Positions 1 to 14,767 are shown, counted from the first letter of the stretch. The stretch: 64,000 nucleotides of DNA from Palleronia abyssalis (GCF_900302445.1 NZ_ONZF01000005.1:62001-126000), one strand, 5' to 3'. Notes: generated by a model not told the origin, from the letters alone. Made by a program: numbers and translations.

Positions 1-295
1 AGAACGGCATCGGCGCGCGCGACGGGCCGGTAACGCAGCCGGTCAGGAACGACAGTTCGATCCAGCCCCAGACCGCCAAGGCCGACAGGAACCCGCCATA
101 TGCCGCACCGGGCATGCCGGCGGTCACGATGGCCCCGGCGATGCCGGCGACCAACACGGGCAAGGCGCCCAGGACCACGCGCCCATGCGCCCCCCGGCCG
201 CGTCCGTCGGCGCGCTGGACCACCCACAGGATCGCGCCGGTGGAGAACCACCAGACGAAAAGCGCGAACAGCGCTGCGATCCAGGGGGTGTCCAC
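1..295 (-). CDS. puhE: Photosynthetic complex assembly protein PuhE (partial, N-terminal part)
   Basis: Reading the minus strand from a GTG at 295 gives an uninterrupted frame to the window edge, about 98 residues. It begins VDTPWIAALFALFVWWFSTG and continues with several hydrophobic stretches, the pattern of PuhE, a polytopic membrane protein with a role in reaction-centre/LH1 assembly in Rhodobacter. The start lies 11 bases after the acsF stop, and acsF-puhE is the usual order. The C-terminal part lies outside the window. Identity comes from the N-terminal pattern plus gene order. Confidence 0.85.
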   Translation of the reverse strand, partial: MDTPWIAALFALFVWWFSTGAILWVVQRADGRGRGAHGRVVLGALPVLVAGIAGAIVTAGMPGAAYGGFLSALAVWGWIELSFLTGCVTGPSRAPMPF

Positions 296-306
296 GGCCG
301 TCTCCC

Positions 307-1434
307 TCAGTAAGCCGGTTCGAGGCGCACGTCGTCGGGCACCGCGTTCTTCTTCACCGGCATGGTGTAAAGCGACACGAACGCCGCGGCGGCCTTCGCC
401 CCCGCCGCCGCACGCCCCATCATGCCGGACACACCACCGCGCGCCTTGGCCGCATCCATCTGACGCACAGCCCGTTCCATGGCACGACAGCCGTTGATGA
501 AGCGTGGATTGTCGAGGTCCAGTTCGACCGGGAAGACCTGCCGTGCGATCTCGCTGGTCTTGCGAAAGACCTCCATGTCGTACCAGTCGATATCGACGCC
601 AAGCGCCTCGTGGAACTTCGGCCGCGCATGGTCGCGCACCCACATGGTCGAGAACACGGCCGTCAGGAAGAACCGGATCCACAGCTTGTTGGCAAAGCTC
701 TGCGTGATCTTGGGATCGGTCCGCATCAACAGGGCGAAGGCCTCACCATGGCTGAACTCGTCGTTGCACCACTCCTTGAACCACTTGAAGATCGGGTGGA
801 ACCGATGCTCCGGGTTCGCCTCGAGGTGGCGATAAATGGTGATGTACCGCGCATAGCCGATCTTTTCGGACAGGTAGGTCGCGTAATAGATGAACTTGGG
901 CCGGAAATAGGTGTACTTCTTCTCGCGCGTGAGGAAGCCCAGGTTCACCGCCACGCCCGCCTCGCGCAGCGCGTCGTTGATGAAGCCCGCATGGCGTGCC
1001 TCGTCGCGTGACATGTAGCTGAACAGCTCCTTGATGTCCTCGTTCGTGCCGCGGCGCTTCATCTCCTTATACAGCACGCAGCCGGAGAATTCGGCCGTGC
1101 AGCTCGAGATCAGGAAATCCAGAAGCTCGGCCTTCAGCTCGGGCTCCATCCCCTCCCAGTCGACATGGTCCCAGTCCTCAGTCTTGCGGAAGTGGCCTTT
1201 GTTGGGGTCGTTGCGCATCTGCTCCATCAGCTTGTCCCAGTCCGCGCGGACGGGGCTGACGTCGATGGCGTCTAGCTCGGCGAAATCGGTAGTATAGAAG
1301 CGCGGCGTCAGAAGCGTGTTCTGCATCGCAAGCGCGGTGGCGGCCTCGCTGTCGAATTTCGACTGGGCCTGCTGGATCGCCAGGCCTTCCTCGACCGTGG
1401 TGGCGTCGGCGGTGTGAGGGGTTTGCACGTTCAT
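307..1434 (-). CDS. acsF: Aerobic Mg-protoporphyrin IX monomethyl ester oxidative cyclase
   Basis: AcsF forms the isocyclic E ring of (bacterio)chlorophyll from Mg-protoporphyrin monomethyl ester using O2. The 375-residue protein has the diiron ligand motifs E115 (AEFSG), E145-A-R-H148 and E226-F-S-H229, and full family length. A GTG nine bases upstream (1443) is possible, but the ATG at 1434 forms an ATGA overlap with the stop of the upstream gene and sits 8 bases after GAGGAG, so it is preferred. An oxygen-dependent cyclase fits an aerobic anoxygenic phototroph; whether a BchE-type anaerobic cyclase also exists cannot be seen here. It is translationally coupled within the puh operon. Confidence 0.96.
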   Translation of the reverse strand: MNVQTPHTADATTVEEGLAIQQAQSKFDSEAATALAMQNTLLTPRFYTTDFAELDAIDVSPVRADWDKLMEQMRNDPNKGHFRKTEDWDHVDWEGMEPELKAELLDFLISSCTAEFSGCVLYKEMKRRGTNEDIKELFSYMSRDEARHAGFINDALREAGVAVNLGFLTREKKYTYFRPKFIYYATYLSEKIGYARYITIYRHLEANPEHRFHPIFKWFKEWCNDEFSHGEAFALLMRTDPKITQSFANKLWIRFFLTAVFSTMWVRDHARPKFHEALGVDIDWYDMEVFRKTSEIARQVFPVELDLDNPRFINGCRAMERAVRQMDAAKARGGVSGMMGRAAAGAKAAAAFVSLYTMPVKKNAVPDDVRLEPAY

Positions 1435-1757
1435 GCCCGGCACTCCTCTCCGCCGGTGCCGCTGGCCGACACCTCGTCACTGAACGAGAACTCGCATAGC
1501 TCCATGAACTCCATGTCGCCGGTCAGCTTGGTCCACAGACGCTCCAGCCCCGAGGCGCGGCGGATCGTGGCCATGCGGCTTTCACGAACCTCCTCGCCCC
1601 AGCCGGCCATCACAGGCGTGCCGTGGACCTGAACCGTGTCGCCGGGGTGGATGACCGCCCCGTTATCCAGCCGGACATGTGCCGACAGTTCCTCGAACTT
1701 GTGGACGACCTCGACCGTGCAGGGCGCGGTCTCGACCGTTTTCGTGAAAAATCCCAT
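1431..1757 (-). CDS. Conserved puh-operon protein of unknown function (between puhC and acsF)
   Basis: A 108-residue protein starting MGFFTKTVETAPCTVEVVHKF. It has no signal peptide or membrane segment and is acidic at the C-terminus (MEFMELCEFSFSDEVSA). The start at 1757 lies one base after the puhC stop, and its TGA overlaps the acsF ATG, so it is a coupled member of the operon. Rhodobacter sphaeroides has an uncharacterised gene in the same slot. Position next to acsF suggests a role in cyclase function or pigment-protein assembly, but that is inference; no catalytic motif is visible. Starts upstream of 1757 would run into puhC and are not supported. Confidence 0.85.
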   Translation of the reverse strand: MGFFTKTVETAPCTVEVVHKFEELSAHVRLDNGAVIHPGDTVQVHGTPVMAGWGEEVRESRMATIRRASGLERLWTKLTGDMEFMELCEFSFSDEVSASGTGGEECRA

Positions 1758-1758
1758 C

Positions 1759-2259
1759 TCATTCCCCTCCTTGGCTGCTGCCCGGGGCATCCCCGAACAG
1801 GACCTCCCAGTGCCGGGCATTACCGGCCCCGAAAGAGGTCAATTCGGCGCTCCACCCCGTGGCGGGGTCGGACAGCACCAGCCGCCCGTTGGCGAGACGG
1901 GCGAGCGTCACGGGCGGGTTGCCCGAAATCCGGTGAACGACGCGCTGTCGGTTCAGCGCATCCCCCACCACGGCGATGAAGGCGCCGTTGTCGGTATCAA
2001 GAAGGATGGTGCCGTCCGGCGCAATGGCCGTGGCGGCGATCGAGTCGCTTTCCAGCACGAAGGTCCGGCTTTCGACCACCGCCGCAGCTTCGGGCACGCC
2101 GGACAGGGGCCGGTCGGTAACGCTGGCCCAGGTCGCAAGACCCAGCGCGCTCAGCGCCATGGCGCCCATCGCGACCAGAAGCTTGCGCGGAATCATCTCG
2201 CGGTCGCGTTCCTGCATCTCGCGCCGCTCGGCATCGTAATAAAGGCCCGTGTTCCGCAT
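1759..2259 (-). CDS. puhC: Photosynthetic complex assembly protein PuhC
   Basis: A 166-residue protein with a short cytoplasmic N-terminus, one transmembrane helix at about residues 27-46 (PRKLLVAMGAMALSALGLAT) and a periplasmic domain with PDGTILLDTDNG and ANGRLVLSDPATGWSAEL. This is the PuhC layout; the protein helps reorganise the reaction-centre/LH1 core in Rhodobacter. The ATG at 2259 is chosen because GAGGA lies just upstream; an in-frame ATG at 2268 would add three residues. It begins 11 bases after puhB. Confidence 0.9.
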   Translation of the reverse strand: MRNTGLYYDAERREMQERDREMIPRKLLVAMGAMALSALGLATWASVTDRPLSGVPEAAAVVESRTFVLESDSIAATAIAPDGTILLDTDNGAFIAVVGDALNRQRVVHRISGNPPVTLARLANGRLVLSDPATGWSAELTSFGAGNARHWEVLFGDAPGSSQGGE

Positions 2260-2270
2260 CGTCCTCATCC

Positions 2271-2900
2271 TCACTCGGCGGCCATGGCGCTCAGTTCGGG
2301 GCGCGTGCTGCGCGCCTCGACCGCGTTGGCCAGTATGCCTGCAATCAGTTTCGCGTCTTTGACACAGCGCAAAGCGGGCTTCACGTCGCGCATGTGCCAC
2401 GGCCGGACATGCGGCCACAGCACCACGTAGGACAGCCGCGTCTCGCTGGCCGGCGTCAGCGCGATGGTCCCCGTCCCGGAGCGTCCCAGCGCCAAGTCGG
2501 CCGACGCGATCTTCGGGAAGGGCAGGTTCACCGTCAGGGTCAGCGCCGCGCCGATGCGCATGGCGACCCGCTCGGTCGTAATGGTATAGACGGTCGCGCG
2601 CGCCTGCACCCAAGCGATCGCGAACAGGATGGCGCAGGCCACCAAGCCCACCGCCAGGATCGGTACGCCGTAGCCCATGGCGCGCAGCCATCCGAACTCT
2701 GCCGCCAGCGAGGCGCCCCGCGCGAAGGCCAGCAGCACGAAATACCCCGCGATCCATTTCAACGACAGGGACGACACCGCCAGCGCCCAGGCGTCCGGGC
2801 GGCCCTGCCACAGGACCGACTCGCCGCGGGGCAGCGATTCGGGCAGGCCGGGGATCTCCTCGATGGTGAAGTCGGGATCGTTGCGATAATCGCGGGGCAT
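2271..2900 (-). CDS. puhB: Photosynthetic complex assembly protein PuhB
   Basis: A 209-residue membrane protein starting MPRDYRNDPDFTIEEIPGLP. The conserved PESLPRGE-LWQGRPD segment is followed by hydrophobic helices and a PH-like domain (VYTITTERVAMRIGAALTLT). PuhB is a reaction-centre assembly factor. The ATG at 2900 follows the puhA stop by four bases, so an upstream in-frame start at 2936, which would overlap puhA, is not used. It sits in the canonical puhA-B-C order. Confidence 0.93.
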   Translation of the reverse strand: MPRDYRNDPDFTIEEIPGLPESLPRGESVLWQGRPDAWALAVSSLSLKWIAGYFVLLAFARGASLAAEFGWLRAMGYGVPILAVGLVACAILFAIAWVQARATVYTITTERVAMRIGAALTLTVNLPFPKIASADLALGRSGTGTIALTPASETRLSYVVLWPHVRPWHMRDVKPALRCVKDAKLIAGILANAVEARSTRPELSAMAAE

Positions 2901-2904
2901 CGGA

Positions 2905-3660
2905 TCAGGCTCCCTTACAGTAAAGTTCACCGCCACCGTAGAAGGCGACGATCTTCTCTTCTTCCAGCAGCGTGATCTCGCGGTCCGACTTTGTCTTCGG
3001 CACCTGCGCCATACGGGCGGTGTTCAGCGTGCGGATGTCGACATAGCGCTGCTTCATCCGGACCAGCTGCATCGGCGCAAGGCAGCGCCCGCCTGCCTCC
3101 AACTCGATCTCCAGATAGCGGATCATCTGCTCGGGCACGTCGATCCACAGGTCGACAACCGTGCCGGCGACATGATCGTCGTTGCACACGACCGGCATCC
3201 CGCGCGGATCGCGCCCCGCGCTGACGAAGAAAGACTCGTGCTGTGCCATGGGCTGGATCTTGGCGTGGCCGTTGCCGTCCCGCTCGACCCGGTCACGACG
3301 CGGCACCCAGCTGGCCGGGCCCACGCCGTCCAGCATCGGATCGCCGGTGGGCTTGTGCGGGAACCCTTCCGACAGGGCGGTCCGGGCCATGGCAAGTTCG
3401 GCGCGACGATGCTGCTCTTCGTTCTCGGCAGAGGGAACGATGACATCGGGCATGCCGTCGGGCATCAGGAACGCCTTGGGCTTGGGCACCGGGAACGGCC
3501 CCTGGTTCGGGGCGACCGTGCCGTCCTCTTTCTCAAGGGGATAGCCTTCGCGCATGTTCTCGGTCTGCAGGTAGTAGACCAGCAGCGCGAAGAACAGCCA
3601 GAAGCCCCAGATGGCGACCGCCGCCAGATCCGTATCTCCGAAAAATTCAACACCGACCAT
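2905..3660 (-). CDS. puhA: Photosynthetic reaction centre H subunit
   Basis: PuhA caps the L/M reaction-centre core on the cytoplasmic side and shapes the proton path to the QB quinone. The 251-residue protein has the expected single N-terminal transmembrane helix (about residues 12-31, AVAIWGFWLFFALLVYYLQ), then the conserved TENMREGYPLE segment and a large soluble domain containing PVVCNDDHVAGTVVDLWID. Length matches the family. It lies between lhaA and puhB; the 12-base gap to lhaA indicates cotranscription. Confidence 0.97.
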   Translation of the reverse strand: MVGVEFFGDTDLAAVAIWGFWLFFALLVYYLQTENMREGYPLEKEDGTVAPNQGPFPVPKPKAFLMPDGMPDVIVPSAENEEQHRRAELAMARTALSEGFPHKPTGDPMLDGVGPASWVPRRDRVERDGNGHAKIQPMAQHESFFVSAGRDPRGMPVVCNDDHVAGTVVDLWIDVPEQMIRYLEIELEAGGRCLAPMQLVRMKQRYVDIRTLNTARMAQVPKTKSDREITLLEEEKIVAFYGGGELYCKGA

Positions 3661-3672
3661 GATGTCCTCCTG

Positions 3673-5097
3673 TCAGGTTGGGAAGTCGGCAAGACCGATC
3701 TTGCCGTCTTCGCGGGTCTCTATGGGATGGACGAACGACAGGCGGACCAGAGGCCCGAGGACCGCAAGCGTTCCGAACAGCAAAGCAATTTCAATATGGT
3801 AAACCGTGGTATAGCCGATTGCGGGCGTATCCAGCGTCGCCCCCAGCGCGCCCGAAGCGGCCAGCGCGCCCACCCCGTCCTTCACCGCGCCGCCCAGCCC
3901 GATGGCCAGCCCCGCGGCGGTGGCCTGCGCCGCCCCCCACGCGCCCAGCGCCAGCCCCCGGCCGGCAACGCCGCGGGCGGGCAGGGTCATCGCGGCCGTC
4001 AACGTCGCGACCGAGAACAACCCCCCGCCCAATCCGATCCCGATGGCCCCGGCATAGAACAGCGCGGGCGCCTGCATTGGCGGGGCGAATATCACGGCCG
4101 AAAACGCGCAGACCCCGAACAGGATCCCGCGCGCGGCCATGCGGAACGGGTCCAGCCCGCTGGTCAACCACCGCGCCGCGAAGGCAAAGCCCACAAGCGC
4201 GCCGCCGGCCCACATCGCCGACAGCCACGTGGTGTGCCCGACGCTCAGCCCCAGTATCTCGCCGCCGTAGGGCTCCAGCAGCACGTCTTGCATGTTGAAG
4301 GCCAGCGTGCCCGCAAACACTACGGCCAGCAGCCGCCCGGCATCCCCGCCGCTGGCGAAATCGCGCCACGCTTCGCCGAAGGCAGGCCGCGGTTCGGCCC
4401 GCTCAGTGCGGTTCTGGGGGCGCACACGCTCCTGCTTCCACAGGGCGATCAGGTTCAGCGCAACCGTGGCCAGCGCCGCACCCTGCACGACCCGGATCAG
4501 GGCTAGCGGGGTGAAATCCGCCAATAGCCAGCCCATCACCAGCGCCGAAATGCCCATGCCCAGCAGGAACATCACGTAAAGCAGCGCCACGACCCGGGGC
4601 CGCGTGTCTTCGTCCGCGCGGTCGCAGGCCAGCGCCAGGCCAGCGGTTTGCGTCATGTGCAGCCCGAAGCCCGTCATGATGAACGCGGCTCCCGCCAGCA
4701 CTTCGCCGGCGAAGGGCACGTCGTGAACCGTGTCGCCGCCCAGCACCAGCAACGCGAAAGGCATCAGCGCCAGACCGGCCATCTGCCACAGGGTTCCGAA
4801 CCAGAGGTAAGGCACCCGCTTCCAGCCGATGGCGCTGCGGTGGGTGTCGCTGCGATGACCCAGAAACGCCCGGAACGGCGCGACCAGTACCGGCAGCGCG
4901 ATCATCGCGGCCACCAGCATCGCGCCCAAACCAAGCTCGACGATCATCACCCGGTTCAGGGTGCCCAGAAGCAGCACGCTCGCCATGCCCACGCTGACCT
5001 GGAACAGCGACAGCCGCAGAAGCTGCCCGATGGGCAGCCCCTCGGACGCGGCATCCGCGAAAGGAAGATAGCGCAGGGGAAGGCGAGCAAGGCTCAT
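3673..5097 (-). CDS. lhaA: Light-harvesting complex assembly protein LhaA (PucC/BCD-family MFS)
   Basis: A 474-residue protein with about twelve hydrophobic segments, starting MSLARLPLRYLPFADAASEG. The motif RAFLGHRSDTHRSAIGWKRV at about residues 80-99 is typical of the bacteriochlorophyll-delivery MFS family (LhaA, PucC, Orf428), thought to help insert pigment into LH1. The start at 5097 forms an ATGA overlap with the end of bchM, which rejects longer in-frame readings. Its place between bchM and puhA distinguishes LhaA from PucC. Confidence 0.93.
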   Translation of the reverse strand: MSLARLPLRYLPFADAASEGLPIGQLLRLSLFQVSVGMASVLLLGTLNRVMIVELGLGAMLVAAMIALPVLVAPFRAFLGHRSDTHRSAIGWKRVPYLWFGTLWQMAGLALMPFALLVLGGDTVHDVPFAGEVLAGAAFIMTGFGLHMTQTAGLALACDRADEDTRPRVVALLYVMFLLGMGISALVMGWLLADFTPLALIRVVQGAALATVALNLIALWKQERVRPQNRTERAEPRPAFGEAWRDFASGGDAGRLLAVVFAGTLAFNMQDVLLEPYGGEILGLSVGHTTWLSAMWAGGALVGFAFAARWLTSGLDPFRMAARGILFGVCAFSAVIFAPPMQAPALFYAGAIGIGLGGGLFSVATLTAAMTLPARGVAGRGLALGAWGAAQATAAGLAIGLGGAVKDGVGALAASGALGATLDTPAIGYTTVYHIEIALLFGTLAVLGPLVRLSFVHPIETREDGKIGLADFPT

Positions 5098-5911
5098 GTG
5101 GCGACCTCCAGGCAGGTCGAGATATAAAAGCCCGAAGAGATCCGATCGACGACCGAAAGCTTGCGCACGCATCCCCCCCGTTCCAGGTGCCGGGCCAGGC
5201 GGCGCGGGGCGTGGGGAATCATCACGGGCGATCTGTCGGATTTGGGAAACAGCCGCCCGATCCCCCACATCGCCGTCAAAAGCGGCGTGCGCGGGGCGAC
5301 GGTAAAGACGATCTTTCCCTCGGTCCGGTCCGACAGGTCGGCCAGCAAGGAACAGATGTCGAGGGCGTCGTAATACAGAAGCGAGTCCATCGCGACCACG
5401 TGGTCGAAACGCCCGAAGGCATCGTCACGCAGATCGCCGGTGCGGAACTCGACACGTGCGGCCAGATGGTCGGGGAGCCGGGTGCGTGCCACATCCAGAA
5501 GGCTCTCGCTGATATCAACTGCAACGACCTCGGCCCCGCGCTCGGCCAGCGCTTGGCTCAACTGCCCGACCCCGCACCCTGCATCGAGGATGCGCATCCC
5601 GCTCAGATCATCTGGCAGGCGCGACAGGATCAACGCGCGCATCTCGTCCCGGCCCGCGCGCACAGTGCGCCGCACCCAGCTCACGTCGGCGTCCGAGGTC
5701 AGGCGCGTCCACACATCCGTCGCGGTGCGATCGAAATAATGCTCCACCCGGTCGCGGGTCTCGTGCCAGTCCGACCCGTCGGGACGGTTGCCCGACGTTT
5801 GTCCGGCGTTTGACCGGCCGGTGTCCGGCGCAGAGCCGCCCCCGGCACGGCCCATGTCCGACGCAAGCCCGACAGGTGCGGGACGGATTTTCCGGGCGGG
5901 GCGCAGGGGCA

Positions 5912-5912
<1 letters not shown>
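5094..5912 (-). CDS. bchM: Mg-protoporphyrin O-methyltransferase BchM with repeat-derived N-terminal extension
   Basis: BchM transfers a methyl group from S-adenosylmethionine to Mg-protoporphyrin IX. The family core begins at about residue 49 (WHETRDRVEHYFDRTATDVW), and the SAM-binding motif ILDAGCGVGQLSQAL follows at about residue 107. The ATG at 5912 overlaps the bchL stop as TGATG, giving 272 residues. About 45 residues precede the family core and are rich in Gly, Ala and Asp. They are encoded by a dispersed repeat (about 5768-5885) that also occurs next to gltD. A later start would remove the extension, but no good alternative with a ribosome-binding site is apparent. Function is well supported; the exact start is less so. 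Confidence 0.92.
5768..5885. repeat. Dispersed repeat copy A, inside the bchM N-terminus
   Basis: On the plus strand this stretch is built from GTCCGAC, TGTCCGGC and TTTGACCGGCCGG units and ends GCGGGACG. The same succession, with small gaps, appears at about 41505-41622 beside gltD. Here it encodes in-frame residues 10-48 of BchM on the opposite strand. It has no protein-coding character of its own. Confidence 0.7.
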
Positions 5913-10432
<4,520 letters not shown>

Positions 10433-10443
<11 letters not shown>

Positions 10444-11953
10444 AATGGGCCTTTGCCTCGTACAGGGTGTCCACCCCGATCTCGCTGACGCCGCGTTCGG
10501 CGGCGAAAGCCTCGGTATTGCGGCGGGCCTTCGGGCGCACGAAGAAGGGGATCTTCTTCAATTCGCGCTCGGCTGCCTCCAGCCAAACGACCGCATCCGT
10601 GGGGGCGGGGGCCTGGGGGGCCGTGTCCTCGGACCGCGCGACGGCCTTGCCGCCATGGTGGCTGGGGCCCGCTTCGTCGTGGAACTCGAAATCATCGCGG
10701 AACATGTGCAGAAGGTGTTCTTCCAGGCCCATGACCAGCGGGTGGACCAGTGTGTCGAACAGGACGTTCGCCCCCTCGAACCCCATGATGGGGGAGTAGC
10801 GGGCAGGGTAGTCCTGTACATGTACGGGGGCAGAGATGACGGCGCAGGGAATGCCCAGGCGCTTGCCGATATGACGCTCCATCTGGGTGCCCAGGATCAT
10901 CTCGGGGGCGGCCTCTTCGATGGCACGCTCCACGTCCAGGTAATCGTCGGTGATCAGCGGTTCGACGCCGTACTCCTTGGCGGCCTTGCGCAGGGCGCGG
11001 GCGAATTCGCGATTGTAGCAGCCCATGCCGGCCACTTCGAACCCCATCTCGTCACGAGCGACGCGGGCCATGGCGATGACGTGGGTGGCGTCGCCGAAGA
11101 GAAAGACGCGTTTGCCGGTCAGGTAGGTCGAGTCGACCGATTCCGAGTACCAGGGCAGGCGCAGCCCCGCCTCGGACGGGCGCTGGGCGTCGGGTGCCAG
11201 TTTCAAAACCTCGGCGACGAAATCGCGCGTCGCCCCGACGCCGATCGGCGTGGTCTTGGTGTAGGGCTGGCCGAAGGTCTTCTCGCAATGCCGGGCTGCG
11301 GCTTCGCCAGTTTCGGGATAAAGCAAGACGTTGAAATGCGCGGCCCCCATGCGGACGATGTCCGCGGGGCTGGCCCCGAGCGGTGCGGTGACGTTCACCT
11401 CTATCCCCATATCGGCCAGAAGCGACGTGATCTCGGCGACGTCGTCACGGTGACGGAAGCCCAGGCCGGTGGGGCCGAGGATGTTGCAGGTCACACGTGC
11501 CGTCCGTTCGACCGGCGCCGCGAGGGCGCGCACGATCTGGTAGAACGTCTCGTCCGCGCCGAAATTCTCCTTGCGCTGGTAGGACGGTAGTTCAAGCGGG
11601 ATGACCGGAATGTCGAACCCCATCGAGGCCGCCATGCCCCCGGGGTCGTCCTGGATCAGCTCAGCCGTGCAGGACGCACCGACAATGATCGCCTGCGGAT
11701 CGAACCGCGCCACGGCGTCCTCGCAGGCGGTGCGGAACAGGTCGGCGGTGTCGGCGCCAAGATCGCGGGCCTGGAAAGTCGTGTAGGTCACGGGCGGGCG
11801 GTGGTTGCGCCGTTCGATCATCGTGAACAGAAGGTCGGCATATGTGTCGCCTTGGGGTGCGTGCAGGACGTAGTGCAGACCGGTCATCCCGGTTGCGACT
11901 CGCATCGCGCCCACATGGGGCGGGCCTTCGTATGTCCAGACGGACAGCTTCAT
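10433..11953 (-). CDS. bchB: Light-independent protochlorophyllide reductase subunit B
   Basis: BchB pairs with BchN to form the catalytic NB-protein that reduces ring D of protochlorophyllide. The 506-residue protein begins [20 protein letters not shown], the canonical start. It has the unusual aspartate cluster ligand at D36 ([13 protein letters not shown]) that with three BchN cysteines holds the 4Fe-4S cluster. The C-terminal segment [17 protein letters not shown] is the conserved BchB tail. A GTG at 11962 is in frame, but the ATG at 11953 matches the family. No clear Shine-Dalgarno precedes it, and a GC-rich hairpin repeat ends nine bases upstream. Confidence 0.97.
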
Positions 11954-11961
11954 GGCTGCCA

Positions 11962-12014
11962 CCGGGGGCTGCGCGCCCCCGGACCCCCGCGGGGTATTTG
12001 ACCAAGGATGAAGG
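11962..12014 (-). repeat. GC-rich palindromic repeat, copy 1, in the bchN-bchB gap
   Basis: Read on the minus strand it runs CCTTCATCCTTGG, AAATACCCC, then the perfect 8-bp stem CCGGGGGC / GCCCCCGG with a five-base loop. A closely related copy lies at 41387-41433. It fills most of the space between the bchN stop and the bchB start. It resembles the REP-like intergenic elements I recall from roseobacter genomes; that recollection is not checked. Confidence 0.7.
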
Positions 12015-12023
12015 CCGAAGGGG

Positions 12024-13795
<1,772 letters not shown>

Positions 13796-13825
13796 GAACC
13801 GACAAAAGCACCGTGCGGGTGAATG

Positions 13826-13843
13826 TGTCAACTCAAACTTACA
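13826..13843. promoter_or_regulatory. PpsR/CrtJ operator box 1
   Basis: TGTCAACTCAAACTTACA is an exact TGT-N12-ACA match to the PpsR/CrtJ consensus, 31 bases upstream of the bchF start. On the minus strand its end reads TTGACA, a perfect -35 hexamer for the bchF direction, though no good -10 follows. PpsR binding here would repress bchF and the downstream operon. Confidence 0.8.
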
Positions 13844-13883
13844 CATTTGCGTCTAGGTGGCCTGACCAATTTATGGGCGAAGC

Positions 13884-13901
13884 TGTCAATTCTTTTTGAC
13901 A
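13884..13901. promoter_or_regulatory. PpsR/CrtJ operator box 2
   Basis: TGTCAATTCTTTTTGACA is a second exact TGT-N12-ACA box, 58 bases from the first. Both ends contain TTGACA in opposite orientation, so it could cover -35 elements of divergent promoters towards bchF and ppaA. Paired boxes are the usual arrangement for cooperative PpsR binding. Confidence 0.8.
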
Positions 13902-13959
13902 TGGCTTCGGCGTTCGTCGATCCTTCGACAAGTTTCTTGAACGTGCAGCGGGGGCGGAC

Positions 13960-14736
13960 ATGAGGTCGAAACAGCAGACCCGGTGGGACGTGCCACTGCG
14001 CAACGGGGGCGACCTCGACGATCTTGTCTCCCATGCTTTGGGGCTGACGGCGCGCAAACATCGTGCGGCGTCGAGCCAGGGCGGCGCAAAATGGGTGGAG
14101 CGTCTTCGCGATGCCGTGGTCGACACGCATAGCGAGCGGCGACTCGCCGTTCTGGCCGAGATGCGGGCTTCGGGGCTGTCTGTGCGGGATATGTGTGACG
14201 TCGTGATTCCCGAAGTCGCGCGCAACCTGGGGGAGGCCTGGGTTGACGATCGAATGAGTTTCGCGGACGTCACGATCGCCTGTGCGCGGCTGCAGTCGCT
14301 GTTGCGCGAAGATATCCTGGCCGGAACGGGCGATTATTCCGAGAGAGCGGGCGAACTTCTTGTCCTTGTACGGGCCGACGAGCATCACACCCTGGGGGCG
14401 CTTGTCCTGACCGGGCAGCTTCGCAGCCACGGGGTGTCCGTCCGCCTGATGATGGGCCGGCCCGAACCCGATGTTCTGACCTTAGTCGAAGATTGCGATT
14501 TCGATGCAATCCTCTTATCGATCTCACGCGCCGACGCGTATCCGGGGTTGCTTCGGTCGGTCGCTGCGATCCGATCTGCGGCTGGCGGCAATGTTCCGGT
14601 GATCGTCGGTGGAAGTATCTTGGAACTGGGAGAACCGATGGCGCTTGAGGTGTCCGGTGCGGATTACGCGACGAACGACATTTTCACTGCCCTTGCCGTA
14701 TGCCGGCATGACGACCGAACGAACCGAGCAAATTAA
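13960..14736 (+). CDS. ppaA: Cobalamin-binding PpsR antirepressor PpaA/AerR
   Basis: A 258-residue regulator. The N-terminal half is helical (a MerR-like B12-associated region with ERRLAVLAEMRASGLSVRDM). The C-terminal half is a B12-binding Rossmann domain with EHHTLGA at residues 141-147, an E/D-x-H-x-x-G variant, then LSISRADAYPGLLR and VPVIVGGSILE. In Rhodobacter, PpaA/AerR binds cobalamin and antagonises PpsR/CrtJ, linking photosystem genes to light or B12. It is divergent from bchF, next to ppsR, and shares the region with two PpsR boxes. Confidence 0.93.
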   Translation: MRSKQQTRWDVPLRNGGDLDDLVSHALGLTARKHRAASSQGGAKWVERLRDAVVDTHSERRLAVLAEMRASGLSVRDMCDVVIPEVARNLGEAWVDDRMSFADVTIACARLQSLLREDILAGTGDYSERAGELLVLVRADEHHTLGALVLTGQLRSHGVSVRLMMGRPEPDVLTLVEDCDFDAILLSISRADAYPGLLRSVAAIRSAAGGNVPVIVGGSILELGEPMALEVSGADYATNDIFTALAVCRHDDRTNRAN

Positions 14737-14767
14737 GACCGATGTTGAGTTGCAGTTGGGAAACAGT

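Noticed and set aside
2260-2811. Upstream in-frame extension of puhC through puhB
   Set aside because: It covers puhB in another frame; puhC proper starts at 2259 with a good ribosome-binding site and a normal membrane anchor.
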